Shown one piece after another: positions 8,148 to 16,372 of a stretch of 35,935 bases of DNA (the stretch's first letter is position 1; every line of letters begins with the position of its first letter). The translations under genes were made by a program, and so were the position numbers. The notes beneath the pieces are model-generated. The model saw only the letters and a list, made by a program, of their open reading frames with translations, searched no databases and was not told where the DNA came from. This stretch comes from Chloroflexota bacterium (GTDB taxonomy: Bacteria > Chloroflexota > Dehalococcoidia > SpSt-223): NCBI GenBank assembly GCA_023512725.1, contig JAILZB010000010.1, positions 1 to 35,935 of the forward strand, read 5' to 3'.

Positions 8148-9968
8148 ATGCTGATGGGTGGCCCGCGTGGCCAGTTCGCCCGGGGGCCGGCTCAGCCCCT
8201 GCGGTCCGGCTTGCCGCGCACCCTGCCCCGCGCCCTGCGCTACCTTGCGCCCTCCTGGGGCTGGGTGCTGCTTGCGCTCATCGGCCTTCTGCTGGTGGCG
8301 GTGGCCACCTTGCTCAGCCCGCAGCTCATCCGCCTGGCGGTGGACCGCGGGATCGCAGCGGGGGATCCCACCGTGATCCTGGGGGCAGCGGGGGCGCTCC
8401 TTGCGGTGGCAGCGGTACGTGGCCTTGCCACCTTTTTCCAGGGCTATGGCTCGGAGCGAGCGGCTCAGGGTCTAGCGTATGAACTGCGGGATGCCCTCTT
8501 CACCCACATCCAGCGCCAGAGCTTCAGCTTTTACGACACCGTCCAGACCGGCCAGCTGTTGACCCGGATCACGAGCGATGTCGAGCAGGTACGCCAGTTC
8601 GCCAGCGCTGGCCTGCTCCAGTTCGTAAGCGCGCTCACCCTGCTCCTGGGGAGTGTCGTGGTGTTGCTGGCACTGAATTGGAGGCTGGCCCTCCTGGCGT
8701 TGCTCCCGCTGCCGTTCATCGTGCTCACAACGGTCCGCTTTCTGCGCCGGGCTGGCCCACTCTTCGGCCGGGTCCAACAACAGGTCGGGGCGCTCAATGC
8801 GCTCTTGCAGGAGAACATCGCGGGCGTACGGGTCGTGCGCGCTTTCGCCCAGGAGCAGGCCGAGGAGGAGAAGTTCGCGCGGGCCAACCAGCGCTTGTAT
8901 GCCACCGGGCTCGAGACCCTCCAGCTCATCGCCACGGGCTTTCCGCTCGTCTTCTTCCTGGGCAACCTGGCGGGTGTCCTCGTCGTCCTGGTCGGCGGCC
9001 TGGAGGTGATCGGCGGGATGCTCAGTGCGGGCGAGCTGATCGCCTTCAACAGTTATCTCGCGTTCCTGCTCTTCCCGCTGCTCGCCCTCGGCTTTCTCAG
9101 CATTGCTGCGGCCCGGGCTGAGGCCTCGGCTGCCCGCATCTTCGAGGTGCTTGAGAGCGACATCGAGGTCCGCGACCGCCCCGATGCAGTACCCCTGCCG
9201 CCGGTCCAGGGGCGCGTCGAGTTCGACCACGTCTCGTTCCGCTATCCGGGTGACCAGCAGCCGGTGCTGGACGACATCAGCTTCACGGTCGCACCGGGCG
9301 AGACGGTTGCAATCCTCGGCGCCGTCGGCTCTGGCAAAAGCACGCTGGTGAACCTGCTTCCCCGCTTCTACGACCCGACTGCGGGAGCGGTCCGGATCGA
9401 TGGCTATGACGTGCGCACGGTCACACTCGAGAGCCTGCGCCGCCAGATCGTGATCGTTCTGCAGGAGACCCAGCTCATCCGCGGCACCATCCGCGAGAAC
9501 ATCGCCTTTGGGAAGCCGGAGGCGACCGACGAGGAAGTCCGCGCGGCGGCAGACGCCGCCCAGGCGGCGGAGTTCATCGAGCGGCTGCCCCAAGGCTACG
9601 CCACGATGGTGGGAGACCGCGGGGTCGGGCTTTCCGGTGGCCAGAAGCAGCGGATTGCCATTGCGCGGGCACTGCTCGTCCGGCCGCGGCTGCTGATCCT
9701 GGACGACAGCACCTCAGCGGTCGATGCTGAAACCGAAGCGAAGATCCTGGCAGCTCTCGACCGCCTCATGCGAGACCGCCACACGACGGTGTTTGTGATC
9801 GCCCAGCGGCTGAGCACCGTTCGCGATGCCGACCGCGTGCTGCTTCTGGACCAGGGTCGGCTAGTGGCGCAGGGAACGCACGAGGAGCTGGTCGCCGAAA
9901 GCCAGCTCTATCTTGATATTCTCGGCTCGCAGCTCCGCCCAGAGGCAGCGCCAGCCGGAGGAGCGTAA
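8148..9968 (+). CDS. Heterodimeric ABC exporter, subunit carrying the degenerate Walker B and switch residues
   Basis: 606 residues: six-helix exporter membrane domain (~35-330) and ATPase (~355-590). Walker A GAVGSGKST (391-399) and signature LSGGQ (495-499) are normal. The catalytic Glu after Walker B is Asp (ILDDST, Asp520) and the switch His is Gln (IAQRLST, Gln553). In heterodimeric exporters such as TM287/288, BmrCD and LmrCD these changes mark the subunit whose own ATP site is non-hydrolytic. The partner follows after 3 bp. This family exports drugs, lipids or peptides; the substrate cannot be told from sequence. Start: ATG 8148 with GGAGGA 9 bases upstream; a second ATG at 8154 is possible. 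Confidence 0.92.
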   Translation: MLMGGPRGQFARGPAQPLRSGLPRTLPRALRYLAPSWGWVLLALIGLLLVAVATLLSPQLIRLAVDRGIAAGDPTVILGAAGALLAVAAVRGLATFFQGYGSERAAQGLAYELRDALFTHIQRQSFSFYDTVQTGQLLTRITSDVEQVRQFASAGLLQFVSALTLLLGSVVVLLALNWRLALLALLPLPFIVLTTVRFLRRAGPLFGRVQQQVGALNALLQENIAGVRVVRAFAQEQAEEEKFARANQRLYATGLETLQLIATGFPLVFFLGNLAGVLVVLVGGLEVIGGMLSAGELIAFNSYLAFLLFPLLALGFLSIAAARAEASAARIFEVLESDIEVRDRPDAVPLPPVQGRVEFDHVSFRYPGDQQPVLDDISFTVAPGETVAILGAVGSGKSTLVNLLPRFYDPTAGAVRIDGYDVRTVTLESLRRQIVIVLQETQLIRGTIRENIAFGKPEATDEEVRAAADAAQAAEFIERLPQGYATMVGDRGVGLSGGQKQRIAIARALLVRPRLLILDDSTSAVDAETEAKILAALDRLMRDRHTTVFVIAQRLSTVRDADRVLLLDQGRLVAQGTHEELVAESQLYLDILGSQLRPEAAPAGGA

Positions 9969-9971
9969 GCG

Positions 9972-11774
9972 ATGTGGGGAGGCATCGAACGGGTCGCTAC
10001 CCTGCCGGAAGAGCGGGCCCGCCGCCGGAGTGCCGTCCTCCGCCGGCTGTTGGGGCAGCTCTTCGCCTCGCGGCGAGATGTCGCCTGGCTTTTGGCCCTC
10101 ACCCTGCTCAACGGCGCGATGGCTGCCGCTGGCCCCTGGCTGACCGGACTCGCTATCGATAGTGCGCTTTACCAACGCGATGCCGGGCAGCTGGTGCTGC
10201 TCGTACTGGCGCTACTAGGCAGCTATCTGCTCACCCTACTCACCGGGCGTGGTCAGCTGCTCACCCTTGGTCGCCTCACGCAGCAACTCCTTACCGACCT
10301 CCGAGCAGCCCTCTTCGCCAAGGTCCAGCGGCTGCCGGTGCGCTTCTTCGACCGCCACGCCTCCGGGGACCTCCAGAGCCGACTGGTCAACGATATCGAC
10401 ACCCTGACCCAGCTGTTCAACCCGGGGCTGAGCCAGGTGCTGAGCGTCGCCTTCGGGCTGGTCAGCACCCTCGTCGCGATGGCAGCGCTCGATTGGCGGC
10501 TCGCTCTCGCCTGCGCCCCTATCCTGCCGGCGATGGCGCTCACGACGAACCTGTTTGCCCGGCGGGCGCGGCGGGCTTTTCGGCGCGCCCGCCAGACGGT
10601 TGGTGCCGTCTCGGCTGAACTCGAGCAGGGGATTACCGGCATTCGCGAGGCGCAAGCGTTCAACCGCACCGAGTACAACCTCCGCCAGTTCCGCGAAGTG
10701 AACGCTGCCAATCGGGAGGCGAACGTCCAGGCCGTGGCCGTCACCTCAGCCTTCGCCCCAGCGATCGATGTGCTGAGCACGCTCGCACTGGCGGTGGTGA
10801 TTGGCTTCGGGGGGCTACTGGCCTTGAACGGTCAGGTCCAGGTGGGGGTTGTCGCGGCCTTCCTACTCTACGTCCAGCAGTTCTTCCGACCGGTCCAGGT
10901 GCTCAGCCAGCTTGCTGCCCAGATCCAGCCAGCCCTGGCCGGGGCCGAGCGGATCTACGACCTGCTGGACAGCGAAGAAGACCCCCCCGACCCGCCACAC
11001 GCCCGGCACAGTGAGCGGCTGCGGGGACGGATCGAGTTCGACCGGGTCTCGTTCGGCTACCAGCCGGGCCAGCTCGTGCTGCACGACCTCTCGTTCGTGG
11101 TAGAACCGGGCCAGCTGGTAGCGCTGGTTGGCCCGACCGGCGCAGGCAAGACGACGATCGCCGCGCTGGTCGCTCGGTTCTACGACGTGACCCACGGCGC
11201 CGTGCGGATCGACGGCATCGACGTGCGTGACCTGGCCCGGGCCGACCTTCGGCGATCACTGGGGATCGTGCTGCAAGAGCCATTCCTCTTCAGCGGAACG
11301 ATCGCCGACAACATCGCCTACGGTCGCCCCGACGCCGACCGGGCCGCGATCGAGGCTGCCGCCCGCCTCGTCCACGCCGACCGCTTTATCGCCCGCCTTC
11401 CCCAGGGCTACGACACGCCCGTCAGCGAGGGCGGTCGCTCGCTCAGCCAGGGGCAACGCCAGCTGATCAGTCTTGCCCGAGCGGTCCTGGTCGACCCGAG
11501 CATCCTGATCCTGGATGAGGCGACCAGCCGGGTGGATACCCGCACGGAGGCCGTGATCCAGGAAGCGATCGCCGCGGTGCTCCGCGGCCAGACCAGCCTC
11601 GTGATCGCTCACCGGCTGAGCACCATCCGCCGGGCCGACCTGATCCTCGTCCTCGTGGATGGCCGGATCGTCGAGCGTGGCCGCCACGAGGAGCTGCTCG
11701 CTGCTGGTGGGCAGTACGCTGCCCTCTACCAGCGCCAGTTCCGCGACTTCACCCCAACGGGCGCCCGCGCCTAG
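9972..11774 (+). CDS. Heterodimeric ABC exporter, catalytic partner subunit
   Basis: 600 residues with the same membrane-domain plus ATPase plan. Walker A GPTGAGKTT (387-395), Walker B LILDEATSRVD with catalytic Glu516, and switch His547 (IAHRLST) are intact, but the signature is LSQGQ (491-495) instead of LSGGQ. In the dimer this altered signature faces the Asp520/Gln553 site of the first subunit, making one fully degenerate site. The first subunit's good LSGGQ faces this subunit's good Walker motifs and makes one active site. The ATG lies 3 bp after the upstream stop. Most likely a multidrug or lipid exporter of the BmrCD/TM287-288 class. Confidence 0.92.
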   Translation: MWGGIERVATLPEERARRRSAVLRRLLGQLFASRRDVAWLLALTLLNGAMAAAGPWLTGLAIDSALYQRDAGQLVLLVLALLGSYLLTLLTGRGQLLTLGRLTQQLLTDLRAALFAKVQRLPVRFFDRHASGDLQSRLVNDIDTLTQLFNPGLSQVLSVAFGLVSTLVAMAALDWRLALACAPILPAMALTTNLFARRARRAFRRARQTVGAVSAELEQGITGIREAQAFNRTEYNLRQFREVNAANREANVQAVAVTSAFAPAIDVLSTLALAVVIGFGGLLALNGQVQVGVVAAFLLYVQQFFRPVQVLSQLAAQIQPALAGAERIYDLLDSEEDPPDPPHARHSERLRGRIEFDRVSFGYQPGQLVLHDLSFVVEPGQLVALVGPTGAGKTTIAALVARFYDVTHGAVRIDGIDVRDLARADLRRSLGIVLQEPFLFSGTIADNIAYGRPDADRAAIEAAARLVHADRFIARLPQGYDTPVSEGGRSLSQGQRQLISLARAVLVDPSILILDEATSRVDTRTEAVIQEAIAAVLRGQTSLVIAHRLSTIRRADLILVLVDGRIVERGRHEELLAAGGQYAALYQRQFRDFTPTGARA

Positions 11775-11802
11775 CTCGCGCTCGCTCGCTCCCTCCCTGG
11801 GG

Positions 11803-11808
11803 TAGAAT
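11803..11808 (+). promoter_or_regulatory. Possible -10 element upstream of the small membrane protein gene
   Basis: TAGAAT lies 44 bp before the ATG at 11853. No convincing -35 is visible at the right distance, so this is a weak call. Confidence 0.25.
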
Positions 11809-11852
11809 GGCGGAGGCTCTGGCCGACTGCCGGAGCAAGAAGGGAAGGAAAG

Positions 11853-12350
11853 ATGGACGCTGAGGGGACGGCCCCCAGCACCCCGATTGGAGAGGTTCCT
11901 GCATCCCCACCCCGTTCGGGCCGCAACCGCCTGCTCCTTCTCGGCGGCGGCTGCCTGGCGGTGCTGCTCTGCCTCGGCTGCGTCGGGGCGTTCGTGCTCG
12001 CGGGGGGGCTGGCCGCGGTCGGATTCGGCAACCTTTTCGGACCGGCCGATGCGGTCGCGAACGAGTTCATGAGCGCCCTTCGCGACAGCGACTGGCAGCG
12101 TGCGTACGCCTTGTTGGACCCGCGCCTCCAGCGCGAGGTGGGGACGGTGGCCCAGTTCCAGCAACTGATTGTGCGTGGCCGGGCCCAACCCCAGAGCTGG
12201 AACTGGACCCGGCGCAACATCGACAACGACCAGGCAACGTGGGGAGGCAGTACGACGTTCACGTCTGGCCGCCGGGGAACGGTCGAACTCCAGCTCACGC
12301 GTTCGAGCAACACTTGGCGATTGATCGCCTTCGACCTCCAGCCCGAGTAA
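11853..12350 (+). CDS. Single-pass membrane protein with an extracytoplasmic DUF4878/NTF2-like domain
   Basis: 165 residues. A polar, Pro/Ser-rich cytoplasmic N-terminus (1-24) is followed by one membrane segment (~25-55, with two Cys in CLAVLLCLGC). The outer domain of about 105 residues opens with DAVANEFMSALRDSDWQRAYALLDPRLQ. That opening is the hallmark of small cystatin/NTF2-like domains (DUF4878, DUF4019 and relatives) found on many membrane-anchored proteins. No enzyme motif is visible and the role is unknown. The start is set by GGAAGGAA about 6 bases before the ATG. It stands alone between the exporter operon and a convergent epimerase-like gene. Confidence 0.7.
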   Translation: MDAEGTAPSTPIGEVPASPPRSGRNRLLLLGGGCLAVLLCLGCVGAFVLAGGLAAVGFGNLFGPADAVANEFMSALRDSDWQRAYALLDPRLQREVGTVAQFQQLIVRGRAQPQSWNWTRRNIDNDQATWGGSTTFTSGRRGTVELQLTRSSNTWRLIAFDLQPE

Positions 12351-12356
12351 GCGCAG

Positions 12357-12779
12357 CTACTCCGGTTCGGGGATATCCTCCCAGGGCTGCTCGAGCAGCT
12401 GGAACAACACCCCATAGGCATGCCGAGGATGGATGAAGGCCTCGTCGACCCCTTCTGCAGTCTGATGGCCGAAGGTGGGGATCCCGGCCTCCTGGAGGCG
12501 GGCGCGCATCTCGGCAAGGCTCTCGACCTGGACCGTGACGTGGTGGACACCCGGCCCACGCTGGGCGAGGAAGCGATGGAGGAAGCTGTTCTCCCCTCGG
12601 GGCGAGAGCAGCTCGAACTTACTCGCGCCGACCCGGAAGATCGCACCGAAGTACTCAGCCGCTTCGAAGAACTTCACCCGCTCGCGCCGGACATCGAAGA
12701 CCGTCTCGAAAAACTTGAGCGCCTCGTCGATCGAGGGCACAGCGATACTCACGTGGTCGATCCGCTTCGCTTTCGGCAT
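12357..12779 (-). CDS. mce: VOC-superfamily protein, methylmalonyl-CoA epimerase-like
   Basis: 140 residues with two beta-alpha-beta-beta-beta repeats. RIDHVSIAVPSIDEALKFFE opens the first and GVHHVTVQVESL the second, matching methylmalonyl-CoA epimerase, which interconverts the (2S) and (2R) forms for propionyl-CoA use. Expected metal ligands can be placed at His9, Glu56 (KFELL) and His80, but the fourth position (GVLFQLLE) is Gln127, where the family has a catalytic Glu (GVL-x-E-L). The enzyme may therefore be altered, or may be another VOC member. ATG 12779 is chosen over 12842 because GAGGAAG lies just upstream and homology starts there. It is the last minus-strand gene of the long operon, 96 bp after the CHAD gene. 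Confidence 0.62.
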   Translation of the reverse strand: MPKAKRIDHVSIAVPSIDEALKFFETVFDVRRERVKFFEAAEYFGAIFRVGASKFELLSPRGENSFLHRFLAQRGPGVHHVTVQVESLAEMRARLQEAGIPTFGHQTAEGVDEAFIHPRHAYGVLFQLLEQPWEDIPEPE

Positions 12780-12875
12780 CTGGTTCTTCCTCGGGTAGCG
12801 TCGTTGGGAAGAGCGACCAGGGCGCTGAAAAGATGGTGGCACCCGCGGGCGCGGTGGGCGCGCGCTCCGCTCGGC

Positions 12876-14378
12876 TCAGGGGGCTGGCTCTGCCGCCCGG
12901 GCTGCGAGCGCCCCGCCGAGCGCTTCCCGAAAGGCAACCCCACCGAGCTCGTGCCAGCGCGATTGTACGGTCTGGGCAAGGTCGGCGAGGAGCGCCTGCT
13001 GGTGGGCTCGAAACTCGGCCAGTTCGCCAGCGGGCACACCCTGCTCGATCAGCGTCTCGGTCAGCTCGAGCGCCACGCTGGCATCCTGGTGGCGGCCGAG
13101 CAGCTCCTGAAAATCGGCGAGCAGGGCACGGAGCGGACGCCCTTCCTCGGTGAGCGCGGGGGCATAGAATTCCAAAGCGTAGCGCAGCCGCTTGATGGCG
13201 ATCCGCAGCTGGTGCAAGGTGGCGGCCACAGGGGGAGGAAACGCCGTCTCATAGGCGAGCACGGCCTGGTAGCGCTGCCAGAGGTGCGCGCCCGCGAAAT
13301 GACGTACCAGCCAGGGAGACCCATCGCGGGGTGCGGGCGCTTCGCCCTGCTCGCGCAGGCGGGTGATCTCTTCTTCGAGGGCGGCAACCACTGTAGGAGC
13401 GGTGCTGAGGGCGGACAGGAATGCCTCCCGCCCAGTGGCCCGCTGCTGCTCCAGGAGCGCACGCAGCGCGGGTGGCGCCTCGGGGGCTTCCGCCAGCCGA
13501 CCAAGCTGGACCTCGGCATCGCGCACAAGCGCGGCGGCGCGGGCAAGGGCTCGTAGCCGCCGCCGCAGCCGTCGCAGTCGCTTTGGTCGGATCTCGGCCT
13601 CAGCCAGCAGCTGGAGCGCCGTCCGCAGCCGCCGCGTTGCCACCCGGAAGTCGTGGACCCCTTCGGGGTCGCTCCCCTCGCGGGCACTGGCCGCTGCCTT
13701 GCGCAACCGGTCGAGGTTGAGCGCCAGCACCTCGGCACCCAGGCTGGCCAGCGCGCCGCCACCCGGCTGAGCGAGGCGGCGACGCAAGAGGAGGCCACGC
13801 TCCAGCTTGGAGCGCGCTTCTGGCTCAACCGCCAGCTGGCGCCGGAGGAGCGCATCGAGCGTGGCCAGGTCGTCCGGCTGGCCGGTCGGCAGGAGTTCGA
13901 CCTCGATCTCGTGGAACCGCTCGCGCACGCCCCCCACGCTGACAAAGCCGTGGTCGAGCACCAGTTCCGCGACGGCATTCCCATCGCGGCGCACCTGCCA
14001 GCCCCAGCGATGGTTGAACACCTCGACGATGGGCTGCAGGCAACTCGGGTCGATGGTACCCAGCGCTGCCCGGATCGGCGCGGGCCACTCGCCACCGTGG
14101 AGCGGGTCCGCCAGCAGCGGAACTTCGACCTCCTCGCGCTGGTGAAAGTGGCCACTTCCCTGAGGCGGGCCTTTGAAGGTCGCCAGCAGCCGCTCGCCAT
14201 CCCGCCGTACCCGGAGCGCCTGCTGGGCAGCCGCGAGTGTGCCCTCGGGAGTATCGAGCAAGAGGTCGTGAAGGTCGTGGAAGCCCCGGGCAACCAGGCG
14301 ATAGGGCGCCAGCTCGAGGGCCTCGATCGCCTCGGGGCCGAGCGGCCGCAGCAACCGCAGCTTGATCTCCAGTTCCAT
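12876..14378 (-). CDS. CYTH-CHAD protein, probable inorganic triphosphatase / polyphosphate-binding protein
   Basis: 500 residues in two parts. Residues 1-~205 form a CYTH triphosphate-tunnel domain with the diagnostic ExExK (ELEIK, residues 2-6), basic strand residues (LRVRRDG, LLATFKGP) and the acidic strand FHEIEVELL. Residues ~215-495 form a CHAD domain: two helical repeats each carrying His and Arg pairs (VHDFRVATRRLRTALQ and LHQLRIAIKRLRYALE) that bind polyphosphate. CYTH-CHAD proteins such as E. coli YgiF hydrolyse inorganic triphosphate. The ATG overlaps the dxr stop by one base (TGATG) with no separate ribosome-binding site, implying coupling to dxr. A phosphate or polyphosphate role beside an isoprenoid gene is unexplained. 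Confidence 0.87.
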   Translation of the reverse strand: MELEIKLRLLRPLGPEAIEALELAPYRLVARGFHDLHDLLLDTPEGTLAAAQQALRVRRDGERLLATFKGPPQGSGHFHQREEVEVPLLADPLHGGEWPAPIRAALGTIDPSCLQPIVEVFNHRWGWQVRRDGNAVAELVLDHGFVSVGGVRERFHEIEVELLPTGQPDDLATLDALLRRQLAVEPEARSKLERGLLLRRRLAQPGGGALASLGAEVLALNLDRLRKAAASAREGSDPEGVHDFRVATRRLRTALQLLAEAEIRPKRLRRLRRRLRALARAAALVRDAEVQLGRLAEAPEAPPALRALLEQQRATGREAFLSALSTAPTVVAALEEEITRLREQGEAPAPRDGSPWLVRHFAGAHLWQRYQAVLAYETAFPPPVAATLHQLRIAIKRLRYALEFYAPALTEEGRPLRALLADFQELLGRHQDASVALELTETLIEQGVPAGELAEFRAHQQALLADLAQTVQSRWHELGGVAFREALGGALAARAAEPAP

Positions 14379-15538
14379 CAGACGGCCACAGAGGCTCGCC
14401 GGGTGACATACGCCCGTGCCCAGCGGTCGGCATCGAGCACCGCTTCGAGGGTGAGCTCACGCGGCGGGTCGAAGGCGTCGAGCGCAGCGGCCACGAGGGA
14501 CGCCAGATCGCCGAAGCGGATGCGGTCTTCGAGGAAGAGCGCTACCGCCGCCTCATCCGCGCCAGCGAGCACCGCCGGGTAAGCTCCCCCAGCGGTCGCG
14601 GCACGGAGGGCAAGGTCAAGGAGGGGGAAGCGCCCGGGCTCGGGAGCCGCAAAGTGGAGTTGGCCGATCGCCGCCAGGTCCAGCCGCGGCAGGGCGCGGT
14701 TCGGCTGACGCTCGGGGAAGGTGAGGGCATACTGGATAGGAGTGCGCATATCGGGCACGCCGAGCTGGGCTTTCACCGAGCCATCCACGAACTCGACCAG
14801 GGAATGAACGATGCTCTCGCGGTGGATCAGCACGCTTACTCGCTCCAGCGGAATGCCGAACAACCAGTGGGCTTCGATCAGCTCGAACCCTTTGTTAAGG
14901 AGGCTCGCACTGTCGATCGTCACCTTCGGCCCCATCGCCCAAACGGGGTGCTGGAGCGCCTCCGCCGCCGAGAGGCGTGCCAGTTCCTCCGCGGGCCGAT
15001 CGCGAAACGCTCCCCCGGAGGCAGTCAGGATCAACCGGTGGACAGCTGGGAGGTGCAGGCAGGGCGGCAGGCAGGCCGACTGCTCCTGCAGGCACTGCCA
15101 GATGGCGCTGTGCTCACTATCGATAGGGAGAATGGAAGCGCCGCTCCGCCGGGCCGCCGCTGTCGCGAGGGCTCCCGCCGCAACCAGGGCTTCCTTGTTG
15201 GCGAGCGCAAGCGGCTTGCCTGCCTCCAGGGTGGCGAGAGCGGGCACGATGCCAGCGCTGCCGGGAGTTGCGAGGACGACGAGGTCGACGCACTCTGCGG
15301 TGACCATCTCGACCAGGCTGACCGGCCGCGCACGGCCATCACTCCAACCGGGGTGATCGCGCACGTGCACCAGCTGAGGCTGGAACTCCGCCACCTGCCG
15401 GCGGAAGAGGGAGGTGTCGCGACCGGCTGCCAGAGCAACCACGCGGAACCGGTCGGCGAAGGTGCGCAGGACGTCGAGGGTCTGGCGACCGATCGAACCG
15501 GTCGAGCCCAACACCGCGACCCGACGAGGAGCTGTCAT
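14378..15538 (-). CDS. dxr: 1-deoxy-D-xylulose-5-phosphate reductoisomerase
   Basis: Second step of the MEP isoprenoid pathway: NADPH-dependent conversion of DXP to MEP. The N-terminal Rossmann motif VAVLGSTGSIGRQTLDVL is followed by ALANKEALVAAG, the metal-site loop PIDSEHSAIWQCL, the flexible lid region LTASGGAFRD, and WAMGPKVTIDSASLLNKG with the second acidic motif (FELIEAHWLFG). 386 residues is standard. ATG 15538 with AAAGG about 10 bases upstream gives the usual short N-terminus; a GTG at 15556 overlapping the cdsA stop (GTGA) is a real alternative adding six residues. It follows cdsA directly. With UppS and the geranylgeranyl-reductase-like protein it shows that isoprenoid metabolism is well represented here. 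Confidence 0.95.
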   Translation of the reverse strand: MTAPRRVAVLGSTGSIGRQTLDVLRTFADRFRVVALAAGRDTSLFRRQVAEFQPQLVHVRDHPGWSDGRARPVSLVEMVTAECVDLVVLATPGSAGIVPALATLEAGKPLALANKEALVAAGALATAAARRSGASILPIDSEHSAIWQCLQEQSACLPPCLHLPAVHRLILTASGGAFRDRPAEELARLSAAEALQHPVWAMGPKVTIDSASLLNKGFELIEAHWLFGIPLERVSVLIHRESIVHSLVEFVDGSVKAQLGVPDMRTPIQYALTFPERQPNRALPRLDLAAIGQLHFAAPEPGRFPLLDLALRAATAGGAYPAVLAGADEAAVALFLEDRIRFGDLASLVAAALDAFDPPRELTLEAVLDADRWARAYVTRRASVAV

Positions 15539-15552
15539 CTCGTAGTAGCCTT

Positions 15553-16365
15553 TCACGCGCTCATGGCAGTGAGCAGTGGGTAGAGAAAGTATAAGACCAC
15601 TGCGACAACTGCCAGGCTGTCGATCCGGTCGAGGACGCCACCGTGGCCTGGGATCAGCATGCTCGCATCTTTCACCTGGGCCGCCCGCTTAACGGCCGAC
15701 TCCGCTAGGTCCCCCAGTTGAGCGCCGAGACTGGCGGCCAGCCCCAGGAGCACTGCTGCGAGGGGCGAGATCGCGAGCCCCAGGATCACGCTCAGTGCGA
15801 GGGCGACCAGGAGTGTGAGGAGCAGAGCGCCGAGCGCGCCCTCGACGGTCTTGGCCGGGCTGATGGCAGGAGCAAGCGGGTGGCGGCCCCACCAGCGACC
15901 GATGGCGTAGGCGGCGGTATCGGAGGCAAAGGTGAGCAGCAGCGCTAGGATCACCCAGCTGCGGCCATCGGGCAGGGCGCGGAGCAAGATGAAGTGGGAG
16001 AGCAACCAGCCCGTCCAGATCGCCCCCCCAAGGGTTACCCCCCAGTCGGCGAAGGCGGTGGTTGCCTGGCGACGGAGGAGCCGCCCAGCCAGCACGAGGA
16101 TGACCGCTCCGGCGAGCACCAGCCCGACCACTGAGCGGCCGGTATTCGCTTCGAGGGAAGCCGCGGCGAAGAAGGCAAGGGCAAGCAGCAGCACCGCCCA
16201 CCGCAGGGGATGGCACCCCGCGCGCTCGGCCAGCAGCCCGAACTCATAGGCGGCCGCAGCGACGGAGACCCCAACCACGAGCGAGGTCCACGGCTCGCCG
16301 AACCAGCCAGCCGCGACCGGGATCGGGATCAGGACCAAGGCGCTGAGTAGTCGCAGATGGAGCAT
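15553..16365 (-). CDS. cdsA: Phosphatidate cytidylyltransferase
   Basis: Makes CDP-diacylglycerol from phosphatidate and CTP, the branch point to bacterial phospholipids. 270 residues with about seven or eight membrane segments. The family signature is clear near the C-terminus: SPAKTVEGALGA, then GDLAESAVKRAAQVKDASML and IPGHGGVLDRIDSL. Starts 7 bp after uppS ends and overlaps the possible GTG start of dxr, the normal arrangement in uppS-cdsA-dxr operons. Confidence 0.95.
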   Translation of the reverse strand: MLHLRLLSALVLIPIPVAAGWFGEPWTSLVVGVSVAAAAYEFGLLAERAGCHPLRWAVLLLALAFFAAASLEANTGRSVVGLVLAGAVILVLAGRLLRRQATTAFADWGVTLGGAIWTGWLLSHFILLRALPDGRSWVILALLLTFASDTAAYAIGRWWGRHPLAPAISPAKTVEGALGALLLTLLVALALSVILGLAISPLAAVLLGLAASLGAQLGDLAESAVKRAAQVKDASMLIPGHGGVLDRIDSLAVVAVVLYFLYPLLTAMSA

Positions 16366-16372
16366 GCACTCC

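Noticed and set aside
8472-9593. A 373-codon minus-strand frame opposite the first exporter subunit
   Set aside because: Gln/Glu/Arg/Asp-rich shadow of the exporter codons with no start signal.
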